From positions 186,001 to 250,000 of the forward strand of contig OZ025721.1 in NCBI GenBank assembly GCA_964019335.1: a stretch of DNA of 64,000 nucleotides, given 5' to 3'. The translations under genes and the position numbers were made by a program. This document shows, piece after piece, positions 1 to 11,700 of the stretch. Numbering within the stretch: the first letter of the stretch is position 1; the number at the start of each line of letters is the position of its first letter. Under the pieces are notes generated by a model. It saw nothing but the letters and a program-made list of their open reading frames with translations, was not told the origin of the DNA and did no database searches. This DNA is from Diplonema japonicum. Its lineage: Eukaryota; Euglenozoa; Diplonemea; Diplonemida; Diplonemidae.

Positions 1-260
1 ACAGGGTTTTTAGCCGACCGGAGCCAAGGGATCAGGCACTGCGATCGAACTGGTTACTTGGCGTGGCTGGGTAAAACTTTTTGCACTTTCAGCACGGTTT
101 AAAAAAAAAAAAAAAAAAGTTTCACCCCCATTGTTTTTCTTTTTTTCTTTTTTTTCCCCCCCCTCTCCCTCCTTCTATCCCGTTTTATTTGTAAACGACA
201 ATTCTGCCCCCTCCCCCCTCCAAAAAAAAAAAGGAGAAAAAAAAAAAGAAAAAAAAAAAG

Positions 261-1253
261 ATGGCAGCCGTCCCAGCAGTCAAGGATTATTCCAAAATGA
301 AGATCGCGCAAGACATGACGGCGCTGGTAGGGAACACCCCTCTGGTGTTCTTGAACAACCTCACGAAAGACTGCCACGCGAAGGTTGCGGTGAAGCTCGA
401 GATGCAGAACCCCTTGAGCTCAGTGAAGGACAGGATCGCACTCGGGATGTTCAACCATTTAGAAAGAAACGGGAAGATCCAAGCAGGCGACTGCATTGTA
501 GAGTCGACAAGCGGCAACACAGGCATCGGCCTGGCGTGGATCGCAGCGGTTAAAGGGTACAAGGCAAAATTTGTCATGCCGGCTTCAATGTCGTTGGAGA
601 GAAGGGTGTTGCTGAAAGCTCTTGGTGCGGAAGTGATCCTTTCCGACCCTGCCAAGGGTATGCCGGGAGCGAACGAGCTTGCTAAAAAAATTTCTTCGCA
701 ACCGAACCACGTCTGGGCGCAACAATTCTCCAACGAGGCCAACCCCGCCTCTCACTTCTCCACCACTGGCCCGGAACTCTACCGTGACACTAATGGTCAG
801 ATCGACACCTTTGTAGCAGGCGTTGGGACCGGCGGAACGATTTCAGGTACAGCACAGTTTTTCAAGGGAATCAACCATCCTTGTGAGATTGTTGCTGTCG
901 AACCATCTAAATCAGCTGTTCTCTCAGGGGGTAAAAAGGGACCCCACGCCATTCAGGGAATCGGTGCTGGTTTCATCCCTGATGTGATGCAGCCTGCTCT
1001 CTGCGACAAGATTTTGCAGGTAACGGACGAAGAAGCCATCGAAACAGCGAAGAAGGTAGCCCAAAAAGAAGGCATCTTCTGCGGTATTTCGGCCGGCGCC
1101 AATATTTCCGCAGCGCTGCGCCTTGCGAAGGACCCCGCCAACGCTGGGAAGCTCATTGTGACAGTTGGATGCGATACCGGTGAGAGATATTTGTCCTCGG
1201 CTCTCTTCAAGACCGTGAACGAAGAAGCGAAGAACCTCCCCATAACGAAGTGA
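261..1253 (+). CDS. Cysteine synthase (O-acetylserine thiol-lyase), PLP enzyme
   Basis: 330 aa. Makes L-cysteine from O-acetylserine and sulfide with pyridoxal phosphate. Seen in the sequence: the PLP lysine motif NPLSSVKDR (Lys56), the phosphate-binding loop STSGNTG near residue 80, and the glycine loop GVGTGGTISG near residue 190, in the order and spacing of fold-type II beta-family synthases. Length matches the cytosolic or bacterial-type enzyme (about 310-330 aa), and no transit peptide is evident, so a cytosolic location is likely. No CBS domain follows, so it is not cystathionine beta-synthase. The start at 261 is the first ATG after an A-rich leader (229-260), preceded by a pyrimidine tract (about 128-228). 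The gene ends in TGA and has no intron. Confidence 0.95.
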   Translation: MAAVPAVKDYSKMKIAQDMTALVGNTPLVFLNNLTKDCHAKVAVKLEMQNPLSSVKDRIALGMFNHLERNGKIQAGDCIVESTSGNTGIGLAWIAAVKGYKAKFVMPASMSLERRVLLKALGAEVILSDPAKGMPGANELAKKISSQPNHVWAQQFSNEANPASHFSTTGPELYRDTNGQIDTFVAGVGTGGTISGTAQFFKGINHPCEIVAVEPSKSAVLSGGKKGPHAIQGIGAGFIPDVMQPALCDKILQVTDEEAIETAKKVAQKEGIFCGISAGANISAALRLAKDPANAGKLIVTVGCDTGERYLSSALFKTVNEEAKNLPITK

Positions 1254-1273
1254 TGGGAGGGACGATAAATTTG

Positions 1274-1315
<42 letters not shown>

Positions 1316-1699
1316 AGAAAAAAAGAGGGCAGAGAGAAGGGGGGACGAAAAACGCGGTTTCTAATGTTTTTTCTTTGCCGTCTTCTTTTTCTGCACTTTC
1401 TTTTTCTTTTTAGCTCTCTTCTTCTTCCGCCGCCTGCCGGTGGGGTAGTTCCCATTTCGCAGCGAAAAAAAAAAATTTTTTTTTTACCTCCTCCTCCAGA
1501 AAGGGAACGAAATAAAGAAAAATTGAACACGAAAAAAGAAGGGGGAATAAAAAAGGGAGGGAGAGGGGGAGGGGAACTGATATGTGATTTTTTTTTTTTT
1601 TCTCTTTTCAAGAACCGTCGGGATGTGTCTGTACTCCCAGTGGTGTGAAATTAGGGAGAGAGAAAAAAAAAAGGGAAAAAAAAAAATCAGCTCCATTCT

Positions 1700-1739
<40 letters not shown>

Positions 1740-2790
1740 TGGGTAATTCACTTATTACCTTAGCCCCTAGGCCCGGAGCCTATCTACGGTGCCCCCCCAT
1801 TTTCGTTGTTGCTTTAAATACTCAAAAAAAGGGCAGCATGCAACCATAGGAAGGTGCAAGGAAAGGGTAAACGGTACTAAAATTTTCAATTCCAGGTGCC
1901 AGATTCAGATGAGAACACTTAACTATGTGTGTAAGAGGGGGATTAAAGGTGTACTTTTTATGTCCGATTTTGGGGGGTCTTGTCGTGGGGGGTCCGTGGA
2001 GTTATGGCTGGGCTAAAAAGGGCAGCATTCAGCCCTATGTGGTGCCCTGAACTCTAGGATTGAGGTACAGAGCACCCTCTTCTTTATCTGACCAGTCGGG
2101 GGAGACTCACGTTTTCGCTGCTATTTTGACCATCTGATTTCATTTTAAGCCAACCCTGCCGGTTTCAATTAAAACAAAACCTTTAACGCAAAATGTAGTT
2201 CCAAGACAAAATAAACCGCGCAACAAATGCCATATTTTGAAGTCCAGGGGCCGTGTTCAAAAAAAAGTACTTAGCGAAAAAGCAAATTTTGAAATAAGGA
2301 CAAAAATGTCCGCGCGGGCCTTTAGGGGTTAGTTGTAAAGAACAACTAGGAAAAAAAAGGGGAAACTTGAAATTGACTTCAATGCCCGCCATTTGTAGGT
2401 AGGTGCATTGTCATTGTGCACACGACGTCCCATAGAGATATGTCCTAGCTGAGGGTAAAGTCTTCTCTTCGGCAAGAATTCTGAGGAAAAAAAAATCTCG
2501 AAGCTACAAACTCTTTTTTAGGTATTGAGTGAATTATTCCCACCCCTTTTTTATTATTATTATCTTCTCCCTCCTTTCCTTTTTTTTTCCCCCCCATCTT
2601 TTTTTTTGTATTATTACATATCTTTTCTTTCTTCCCAACCTTTAAAAAAAAAAAAAAAGAAAGAAAGAAAAAAGAAAAAGAAAAAAAAACTGGCGTCTCA
2701 CTACCAGCAAACTCCCTGCTTTTTTTTTTCATTCTCACTTTTTTTTTTTTCTTTTCCCCCTCACTAAGACTTTTTTATTCAAGGGAAAGC

Positions 2791-2822
<32 letters not shown>
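1254..2822. other. Gene-free spacer with homopolymer tracts
   Basis: No supportable gene. The stretch holds A and T homopolymers (1274-1330, 1700-1738, 2643-2690, 2792-2822). Its middle (1740-2440) is of mixed composition and carries a twice-occurring GGGCAGCAT word (1831 and 2021), but nothing I recognise. Confidence 0.6.
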
Positions 2823-2825
<3 letters not shown>

Positions 2826-3507
2826 TCCAAAGAATTATGGAGAACCCTTCGTCACAATGGCCCCATATTCGCACCCCCTTACGAGCCCCACGGTGTTCCT
2901 ATTAAGTATGAAGGGGAGGTCTTCGGTCTGACCCCCGAGGAGGAAGAGCCAGCAACGCTTTATGTCAGGACAAAGACAAACTCGCAACACAAAAAAAAAA
3001 ACCTTCCGAGAAAACTTCTTCAGAGACTGGAAAAAGATCCTAGACAAGAGGCCGGAAGGGGCGGTGGTTCAAACCCTGGAAAACTGCGATTTTACAGAAA
3101 TCGAGGACAAGTTGAAAAAGGACGCGGAAGAGAAAAAAAACCTCCCAGCCGAGATCAAAAGGAGGCTCAAAGCTGATAAGGAAAGAAACGAAAGCAGGTA
3201 CCTCTCTGCCTGGGTGGACGGGGTCGAGAAACCAATACCGTTTTTCCACGTGGAGCCACCAGGCATTTTTTGCGGCAGAGGTGAGCATCCCAAAATGGGT
3301 TGCATCAAGCCTCGTATACGCCCTGAGGACATCACCATCAATGTCAGCGACCCAGCGGAACCTCCACAGCCCCCTCTCGGCCACACGTGGGGTGCCGTTG
3401 TTTCCCTCAATCGGTCTTCTTGGCTCGCAAAGTGGCAGAAATCCGTCACGAGTGACACGGCTTATGTGTGGTTGCCCGTAGAACGCAAACGCAGGCTGTC
3501 TGAGTAA
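2823..3507 (+). pseudogene. DNA topoisomerase IB fragment, frameshifted and truncated
   Basis: Partial copy of the N-terminal core of a type IB topoisomerase, related to the two copies downstream. Residues starting SKELWRTLRHNGPIFAPPY match the core-domain start in one frame. After the A run at 2991-3001 the match continues one frame over (FRENFFRDWKKILDKRPEG) through EPPGIFCGRGEHPKMG and GHTWG to a TAG/TAA-rich end near 3507. Everything after about core residue 230 (all catalytic residues: Arg, Lys, Arg, His, Tyr) is absent. Protein divergence from the other copies is high, so it is the oldest of the three. It could also be a short expressed fragment using the 2962 ATG, but a broken copy is more likely. 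Confidence 0.8.
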
Positions 3508-3737
3508 TCCTTCCCCCCCCTCCTCCCTCTCTCTCATCGCTCAGCTCTTTGTTTGAGTGAAATCGGTCTTTTGCGATAATTCATGCCGTCGCCCTTCCTT
3601 ACACCTGTTCCCTTCCCGCACTTATGCCGCCGTGCTTGGTGTGGTGGTGCAAAAAGAGGAGGAAGAAGAAAAAAAATGTTGCTCCCCCCCCCCCCCCCCC
3701 ACTATCTCTTGACAATATTGTGCTTGACATTGTCGTT

Positions 3738-3782
<45 letters not shown>

Positions 3783-3783
<1 letters not shown>

Positions 3784-5377
3784 GGAAAAACACCGTTCAC
3801 GGTAAGCAAATAACTTTTTTCCACCGTTTCCTTAAACCTAAATTTTTTTTTTCCACCAAGTACGGTAACCTGTAACTTTTTTTTCCACCAAGTACGGTAA
3901 CCACAACTTTTTTTCCACCGTTACTGTAATCATCAAGTTTTTCCCTTATGCAGCTACAAATTTTTTTTCCACCAAACACGGTAACCTGTATCATTTTTAT
4001 GCCTGATTAGGGTTTATCATAAAATGTAGTATGAGGTGCAAAAATAATGATGGCATGGCAAAATTAAAGGGAAAAGACCCCAGGCGGGAGGGGAGGGGGA
4101 AGGGGGGGGACTACCCTGAAGGCTGGGTCTTCAACTGGGAAAGAACTTCGAGGAGTGACTGGGACTGAACCCCACCAGTTGAGAAATGGGGGTTCCTGCA
4201 GGTTGCAGCATTGTGCCCAATATTCTTCCCCTCCCCCTCACTCCGCTTCCTCTTTGCCAGCCTGCCTATTTGTGACTTTGTCACCAATTCTCCCATGTGC
4301 CCATTCTGTGTACTATTAACTGTGGCCCGCCCGGTGGAATTAATTCCCCTTACGTCAAAAACAGCCTCTTCCACGTCGTGGGCGCACCACACTTGGAGCG
4401 GTCGTACGCCTTCCCTACCTTCTCGGCAATTTGGGGGCAAAGCCCAGTGGCAGAGTCGGGTATTCGAACTCGCGTGGAGGTGATCATTTTCGCGTCCCTG
4501 AGGCGGATCCACTCTATACAAGAAAGGATGTTTAGGCCACGTGCCTCATGCAGAACCTGGGAAAGTAAGGTACGAAATTTGATACCTTGTGTGCTCTCGA
4601 CAAAATTCGTCGAACGGTCCCCGAAGGTGCAGACTGGAACATGTGATAATGCCCAGTGCTCCAAGGGCTCAGCCAATAAGTACTTGAGCATGGCTTTGCC
4701 ATTTGAGTGTTCTCAACCTTTCTTTTGTTTCAAATGGGCAAAAGTTAAAATACCTCGTCTCTGGCTTTCTTGAAGTTATCTTGTGAAATAGCTTTCGCAA
4801 GCTTCCAGAAAAGGTTCTTCCCATTGGTTCTGAACCCCGGTTGGGCCTGCACGTTCCTCCCAAGGTGCACACAGCACCTACCGATGTGGCAGTCCTTGGA
4901 CTCCTTCTTGAGGACCTTTTCGGGGCCTTTCTGCAGGTATTCTTACTTTGCCCATCTTGAAACGAGAAAAAAAAAGGTTGCAATTACTCGAAAATACAAA
5001 AAAAAGATCCAAAACTTTCGAAAAACTAAAAATGGGAACAATAGAAAGGTTTCATGGGAGAGTGGAAAAAAAGTTCTGGGTTACCGTGGATGGTGGGAAA
5101 AAAGTTTTGGGTTTCCATACTTGGTGGAAAAAAAAGTTATGGGTTTCCGTACTTGGTGGAAAAAAAGTTCCAACATACATGGTTTAGTGGAAATAAGATT
5201 AGGTTACCGTGGACAGTGGAAACTTTATTTAAAAAAACCGTTTTGGTGGAAAAAAAAGTTATGATTACCGTACTTGGTGGAAAAAAAGTTCCAAGTTACC
5301 GTGAATAGAGGTAAAAATTCTGCTTACAGTACTTGGTGGAAAAAAGTTATTTGCTTACCGTGAACGGTGTTTTTCTC
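3783..5377. mobile_element. TIR element with iterated subterminal repeats, copy 1 (1.6 kb)
   Basis: The left end GGGAAAAACACCGTTCACGG reappears inverted at the right end (5357-5377), and the inverted match runs on through about 45 bp. Inside each end a motif of the type ACGGTAACC...AACTTTTTTTCCACC is repeated several times: at the left (3800-3995) in one orientation, at the right (5050-5360) in the other. The element abuts long T runs on both sides. The middle (4090-4960) carries no intact gene and aligns with the middle of the copies at 29242 and 42141 (shared ACTACCCTGAAGGCTGG and CGCTTCCTCTTTGC), so this is a longer, more diverged member of one non-autonomous family. The transposase type is unknown. 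Confidence 0.8.
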
Positions 5378-5436
5378 TTTTTTTTTTTTTTTTTTTAAAT
5401 AAAAGTTGTCATCCCCGAATAGGACCAAGGGGACAC

Positions 5437-7996
5437 ATGCACGACAGCGAACTCTTCCACGACGGCGTGATCAAATGGAAAACGCTGCAGCACAATGGCC
5501 CCATGTTCGCACCCCCTTACGAACCCCACGGTGTCCCTATTAAGTACGAAGGGAAGGTCTTCGTTATGACTGAAGCGGAGGAAGAGGCTGCTACGCTGTA
5601 CGCTGTTATGAGGGAATCGCAGCACTACAAAAAAGCACTCTTCCACAAGAACTTCTTCACGTGTTGGAAGGAGATCCTCGACAAGAGGCCCGAGGGCAGA
5701 AAGATCAAAGAGCTCGCATTGTGCAACTTCGACGCCATCTGGGAAAAGTACTGCAAGGAACGCATCGTTAAAAAATCCCTCCCGAACGAGGAAAAAAAAA
5801 AGCTCAGAGAGAAAGCTGCAAAAGAAGCCGAGCCTTACATGTACGTGACATGGGATGGGAGAAAGGAAAAGGTCGCGAATCCCAGAATCGAACCCCCCGG
5901 TATTTTCCAAGGACGAGGGAAACATCCTAAACTCGGATGCCTGAAGCCAAGAGTCCAACCTGAAGACGTCACCATCAATGTTCAAAACGTGGATAAACCC
6001 CCACCCGCACCCAAGGGACACAAATGGGGTTCGGTGATCAGCGACAATACCGTGTTGTGGCTGGCAAAGTGGAACGATACACTCACCGGCGACACAAAAT
6101 ACACGATGCTTGCAAACTCCAGTGTGTTGAAGCAGGCCAGCGATAGGCTCAAGTTCGAGAAAGCAAGGATTTTGAAGGATAAGATCGACGACGTGCGTCG
6201 GGAATACACGAAGAACTTCTCCTCGAGAAACGAGAAGACGGTTCAGATGGCGGTGGCGATGTACTTCATCGACATCCTTGCTCTCCGTGTTGGCGGTGAG
6301 AAGTCCGAAGACGAAGCCGACACTGTGGGCTGCTGTTCCCTCCGCAAGGAGCACATCACACCAGTCGAAAGGGACGGGAAGTACATCTTCCACTTCCACT
6401 TCCTCGGGAAGGACAGCATCAGGTACGTGAACGACATGGAGGTCAGCAAGGTTGTCTTCAACCTTGTGAAGAAACTCTGCGAGGGGAAGGACAAATGCGA
6501 CCAGCTCTTCGACCTCGTGTCCCCTAGTGACCTCAACGCCCACTTTAAATCCATCATGGATGGGTTGAGCGCAAAGGTTTTCCGTACCTACAATGCTTCC
6601 TTCTTGCTTGATAAGGTATGCTTTGTTTTCTCCCCCTGGTGGGGGATGGAATCTAAAAAAAAGAAGAAAAAAAAAAAAAATAGTTCCTCCACGAGATGCC
6701 TGTAGACAACGACCTGTCGCAAGGCGAGAAAATGATGTACCTCAACAATACACACACCAAGGTTTGGATTTTTTTTTTCTTTTTTATATAACTCGAGCCG
6801 GGTTTTCAAGGGTGGGAGTGAAAACAAGATTTTACTTTATGTCACTCCCAGCTTTATTTTCACTCCCAGTTACCTTGAAATTAGGCCCAGGAGTGAATTA
6901 ATGTTCGAGCGTGAAATAATGTAACATTATTTCACTCCTGGGCCTAATTTCACCTATTCCACCTAGGTTTAGGGCAAGTTAACAGCAAGATCAACGCCAT
7001 CACCCAACGAAACTTCGGTAAAAAACAGCAGAGCTTTCCCGGGGTTGCACTTCTTTTGAAGAAAGCCATGAGGCGAAAAAAAAGCTTCGGTGTTAAGTCA
7101 GGAACAAATGAAAGAGTATCTGGCAGTGAAATTCAGCGACCCCTACAACATGTGTCAGGCATATGCAGCTTGCATGTTTGCAAGTGGGATGAGGACAAAA
7201 GAGTCGCACAAACTGAAATTTAGCGACGTTGTGTCTCCCACACACTGTAACCCAAATCCCAACCCTGTAACCTCCCACCCTTTCAAACCTGGCTCTTGTT
7301 AAAGAAAACAACGTATTAGTGAAAATAAGAGCATTATTCCACTTGTGGTGGCAGGTTTAACTCGTAGCTTTTTACTTCACTCGCTTCGCTCGTGAACTAA
7401 GATCCCTACTCGTTAAACCCCCTGCCACCACGCGTGAAATAATGCTATCTTATTTTCACTTAATAAATAGCTATTCTTTTTTTTTTTTTTTTTTTTTTCC
7501 AAAAACAACACGCACTTTATAGGTCGCGATTTTGTGTAACCATCAAAAGGCAAAGGCAAGTGGGGAAAACGAGTGGCGGAAGGAGCGCCTGAACAGCAAC
7601 AAAGTGGACGAGATGAAGACAACCTTGAAACACTTGGAAGCGGCGTTGGAGAATGTGAAGAAAGCAGACGAAGAACAGAAGGCACAAGTATTCACCGCAG
7701 AGAAGGAGAAGTTTATGAAAATGGAAAACGAAGCCCAGCTGGACTGGCTGAGACAGTATGGCACGGCAACGGAGCTGAAGCAGTACACAGAGGAGACGGG
7801 AAGAACCAAAAAAGAAGGAAGAAAAAGACCTTTGGACACCTGTGATGACGATGCCGAAAGACCTCTTAAAAGAGTCCCAGAAAAGACACAGAACAACGAG
7901 CCTATCGGCCGTGGAAAGTGCGTCTTCTCGCTTTTCTTGTCTTGCGCCTTGGGTGCACACGTCATGGCACTTCTTGCTTGTGTGAACCGAAAATAA
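5437..7996 (+). CDS. DNA topoisomerase IB paralogue with Phe at the catalytic Tyr position
   Basis: Three exons by homology with the neighbouring copy: 5437-6615, 6684-6761 and 7523-7996 (about 576 aa). The introns are 68 bp (GTATGC...TAG) and 761 bp. The core is nearly identical to the downstream copy and keeps the active-site residues around LALRVGGEK, LGKDSIRY, KVFRTYNAS and LCNHQ (Arg, Lys, Arg, His). The residue aligned with the nucleophilic tyrosine is Phe (codon 7712-7714, context EKEKFMKM; the other copy has EKERYWKV). The Lys/Ser/Asp-rich N-terminal region is missing: the frame begins at a Met replacing the residues before DSEL, with stops just upstream. It may be a catalytically dead regulator or a decaying copy. 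The long second intron carries a transposon (6797-7475). Confidence 0.75.
6797..7475 (+). mobile_element. Composite tyrosine-recombinase element, copy A
   Basis: Lies inside the second intron of the topoisomerase paralogue. In order: a left hairpin block (6797-6951) with inverted AAATTAGGCCCAGGAGTGAA arms; a degraded coding stretch (about 6966-7250); and a right hairpin block (7314-7475) with arms containing GTGGTGGCAG around a CTCGCTTCGCTCG loop. The coding stretch needs one frameshift near 7090. It reads SKINAITQRNFGKKQQSF, then KEYLAVKFSDPYN, then GMRTKESHKLKFSDV. The last segment resembles box I (the first catalytic Arg) of phage-integrase/Crypton-type tyrosine recombinases. Box II and the Tyr are missing. 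The same arrangement recurs inverted at 19538-20342, which proves that the blocks travel together. Confidence 0.65.
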
Positions 7997-8082
7997 TTAA
8001 TTGAATTTTCAATTCTTCTTGCCTTCCCCTCCCCCTATAGACCGAACTTCGTTCGATCTTGACCCCCCCCTCAAAAAAATAA

Positions 8083-8215
8083 TGCTGTTCCCCGAAATCC
8101 TTGAGACGATTCTTCCTATTGAAGGGGATGCGCTACGCGATATAAGCGACACGATGGGAGGAAATTTTGACCAAGACGGAATGGAACAAAGGAATATTTG
8201 AAAGGAAGTATCCAC
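8083..8215 (+). pseudogene. Possible F-box remnant
   Basis: LFPEILETILPIEGDALRDI followed, after a one-base frame change near 8155, by RWEEILTKTEWNKGIFERKY resembles the F-box pattern (LP.E.L..I, then W......W, then a final YP). No intact frame continues. The stretch 8216-8737 before the next topoisomerase copy shows only short broken frames and T/A runs. The call rests on pattern only and could be chance. Confidence 0.3.
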
Positions 8216-8737
8216 ACACACACTCCCCTTACTGAATACCGTTTTGCTCACCCTGTGATTTGCCAGGTGTGCCAGGCCAGGACAGCCCCCCCCCACTGTT
8301 ATTATACTAATTAGATGGTAGACTTTTATTCAAAGTTTTAAACGTTACCCCCCCCCCTTTTTTTTAGAAGAAGTTTGTCAGGCCGGCATTTTCTTTTTTT
8401 TTTTTTTTTCTCAATTTCACCAGTGCAGAGTACTGGAGCCGATTTGTGGTGTCCGATTTTTCACCGAAAAGATTTTGGGCCATTCTCTCGAAACCCGCTA
8501 CCTCTGTTAAGAATGGTTCAATATCGGGAGCTTTTTCAGCAGTTCAGAGAGGGTGCATCTGCATAACTTGACTCGACAAAAATTATTCGTCCTCGAACAC
8601 TGCCTCACTCCAGCATGGGGGGAAGCCTTCTTCTTTTTAGAATCGTCGCTTCTTTGTTTTCCACAACAAAAGAATGCACGTTGTTATTTAATTGAGATCA
8701 AAGCACAGAAAAAAAAAGAAGAAAAAAAAAAAAGAAA

Positions 8738-11700
8738 ATGCCTGGAAGAAAAAGAAAGGTGGAAGATTCCGAGGACGAGGAAAGCAAGGAACAAGAGGAG
8801 TCGAACGATGGGTCCAAGTCGGACGATGGATCAAAGTCGGGGAAGGACTCAGCATCAGAGGACAACTCCGGTTCGGACTCGTCCGCGTCCAGTTCTTCGA
8901 CTGACGACAAAAAAAAGAAGAAGCCTAAGGCGGGAGGAAAGAAAGGCAAACGGAAACCTATTGAGGACTCCGACGATGAGAAACCTGCCAAAAAGAAGGG
9001 CAAAGCAGCCAAGAAACCCGCACCCAAAACCACCAAAAAAAAGAAGGAAGAGGAAGAAGAACCCGTCTTCGACTGGTGGAACCGCCCCGACAGCGAACTC
9101 GTCCACGACGGTATAATCAAATGGAAAACGCTTGAACAAAAAGGCCCCATGTTCGCACCCCCTTACGAACCCCACGGTGTCCCTATTAAGTACGAAGGGA
9201 AGGTCTTCGTTATGACTGAAGCGGAGGAAGAGGCTGCTACGCTGTACGCTGTTATGAGGGAATCGCAGCACTACAAAAAAGCAGTTTTCCGTAAGAACTT
9301 CTTCACGTGTTGGAAGGAGATCCTCGACAAGAGGCCCGAGGGCAGAAAGATCAAAGAGCTCGCATTGTGCAACTTCGACGCCATCTGGGAAAAGTACTGC
9401 AAGGAACGCATCGTTAAAAAATCCCTCCCGAACGAGGAAAAAAAAAAGCTCAGAGAGAAAGCTGCAAAAGAAGCCGAGCCTTACATGTTCGTGACATGGG
9501 ATGGGAGAAAGGAAAAGGTCGCGAATCCCAGAATCGAACCCCCCGGTATTTTCCAAGGACGAGGGAAACATCCTAAACTCGGATGCCTGAAGCCAAGAGT
9601 CCAACCTGAAGACGTCACCATCAATGTTCAAAACGTGGATAAACCCCCACCTGCACCCAAGGGACACAAATGGGGTTCGGTGATCAGGGACAACACCGTC
9701 TCGTGGCTGGCAAAGTGGAACGATGTAAACACCGGCGACACAAAATACACGATGCTTGCAAACTCCAGTGCGTTGAAGCAGTACATCGATAGGCTCAAGT
9801 TCGAGAAAGCAAGGATTTTGAAGGATAAGATCGACGACGTGCGTCGGGAATACACGAAGAACTTCTCCTCGAGAAACGAGAAGACGGTTCAGATGGCGGT
9901 GGCGATGTACTTCATCGACATCCTTGCTCTCCGTGTTGGCGGTGAGAAGTCCGAAGACGAAGCCGACACTGTGGGCTGCTGTTCCCTCCGCAAGGAGCAC
10001 ATCACACCAGTCGAAAGGGACGGGAAGTACATCTTCCACTTCGACTTCCTCGGGAAGGACAGCATCAGGTACGTGAACGACATGGAGGTCAGCAAGGTTG
10101 TCTTCAACCTTGTGAAGAAACTCTGCGAGGGGAAGGACAATCGTCCCATTAAAGAAAACCAGCTCTTCGACCTCGTGTCCCCTAGTGACCTCAACGCCCA
10201 CTTTAAATCCATCATGGATGGGTTGAGCGCAAAGGTTTTCCGTACCTATAACGCTTCCTTCTTGCTTGATAAGGTATTTGTAAAAAAAAAAAAAGAAAAA
10301 AAATTCTTTATTTCACTCTTCGTCATTTTCTTCACTCACTAGGGGCCTCATAATTTAACGCGAAACGGCCATAATTTAACGCGAAAAGCTCATAATTTAA
10401 CGCGAAATCGCCATAATTTAACTACCGGATTTGTACTTATATTGTTATGTGAAAAGTCCCAAATTGGGCAAAAAATTCGAAAAAGGTACATAATATTTAC
10501 AGAACACCATTAAAACAGAACATAAAAATTGCAAAAATAAAAAAAAATCACAGAAAATATCCCTAAAGATAAAAAATCCCAAGACAAAAACAAAATACCC
10601 CCCAGCCGGGGAGGGGGGGTGGTATTACCGCAATTCTAGTTCACTATTGCCCAGTCCTGCACGTAAAGCACACCACATAGTCGCAGGACGGGCCGACCCT
10701 CCCGGGTGCTCATGTCATGCTCACCAGAGCATTCCGTGCACTCCCACACTGGTCTCCTTTCTAACCTGCTTGAGGGTTGCGCTGCAGTTGGGGCAGGGCA
10801 CCCTCGTCACGTTGTTCGTTCGCTGGCTTGGGGTCACTTGGCTTGGTGCCGCTGCTTGGCTTGGGGCTGAGGCTTCTTGGTCAGGCATTTCTTCTTCTTC
10901 TGCTTCTTCGTCAGAAGAAAGCGCATCAGAAATGGCCTCTATGTCGAGGTGCCCAGCCTGCTGAACATCTCAGTGATCTCAATGTCCGGGTCTTCGGGTG
11001 CTGGTTCCGTGTCGACTGACAGTCCCAATGGATCCAATGGATCAATCTCCATCGGGTCAACTCCTGCATCTGCACCCAGCTTCTCGAACCAGCTCGACCT
11101 CGGAAGGCGGGGGCGGAGGGCCAGGCGAGGGCGCAGGGCCCTCGTGCAAAAAAACGGTAACGAGTGTTAAATAATGGCTCATTTAGCGGCAAGTAAGTTG
11201 TTTTATTTCACTTTTCGTCATTTGAGTCACTCACTCTTCACTGCTTTCACTGCTGTTTTTTTTTCACGCAGGTCAGCTTTTTGGGGATTTTCCTAAGGTA
11301 ATACAGGGCAGCTATTTCGCCGTGGCATTTAAAGGGGAAGTAAGGCACTTATTCCCACTTTTAAGGGCTGGAATGGCCTCAGATGGCCAAAAATAGTCAA
11401 AATACGCCCACCCCAAAAAAATTTTTCAAGGGGTTGGGTGCATTTTTTCCACGGCGAGACTCATTTTTCCACTCTGAAGGGCCATTATTTAACTGCAAAA
11501 TCACATTATTTAACTAGTTAAATAATGGCGATTTCGCGTTAAATAATGGCCATTTCGCGTTAAATCATGAGGCCCCTAGTGAGTGAAGAAAATGACGAAG
11601 AGTGAAATAAAAATAGTTTTTTGTATTGTTCTGTAAAAAGTCCCAAGTTGGGTCCAAAATCCGAAAAAGGTACATAATTTATACAGTACACTAAATCCCA

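Noticed and set aside
1250-1648. Lys- and Phe-rich open frames in the spacers throughout the window
   Set aside because: Translations of A and T homopolymers; no start context and no conservation.
4440-4530. tRNA-like B box (GTATTCGAACTCG) inside the first TIR element
   Set aside because: No A box at the right distance and no cloverleaf acceptor stem on either strand. A TGGCGCAGCGG A-box look-alike at 29552 also lacks a B box.
8855-10201. A 448-codon minus-strand open frame opposite the topoisomerase (and a 382-codon one at 5395-6543)
   Set aside because: They mirror the codon bias of the sense gene, are duplicated only because the sense gene is, and have no domain.
10640-11150. Gene with a zinc ribbon on the minus strand inside the foldback repeat
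   Set aside because: Frames are broken by several stops and only one CxxC pair can be read; at most a remnant of a transposon protein.
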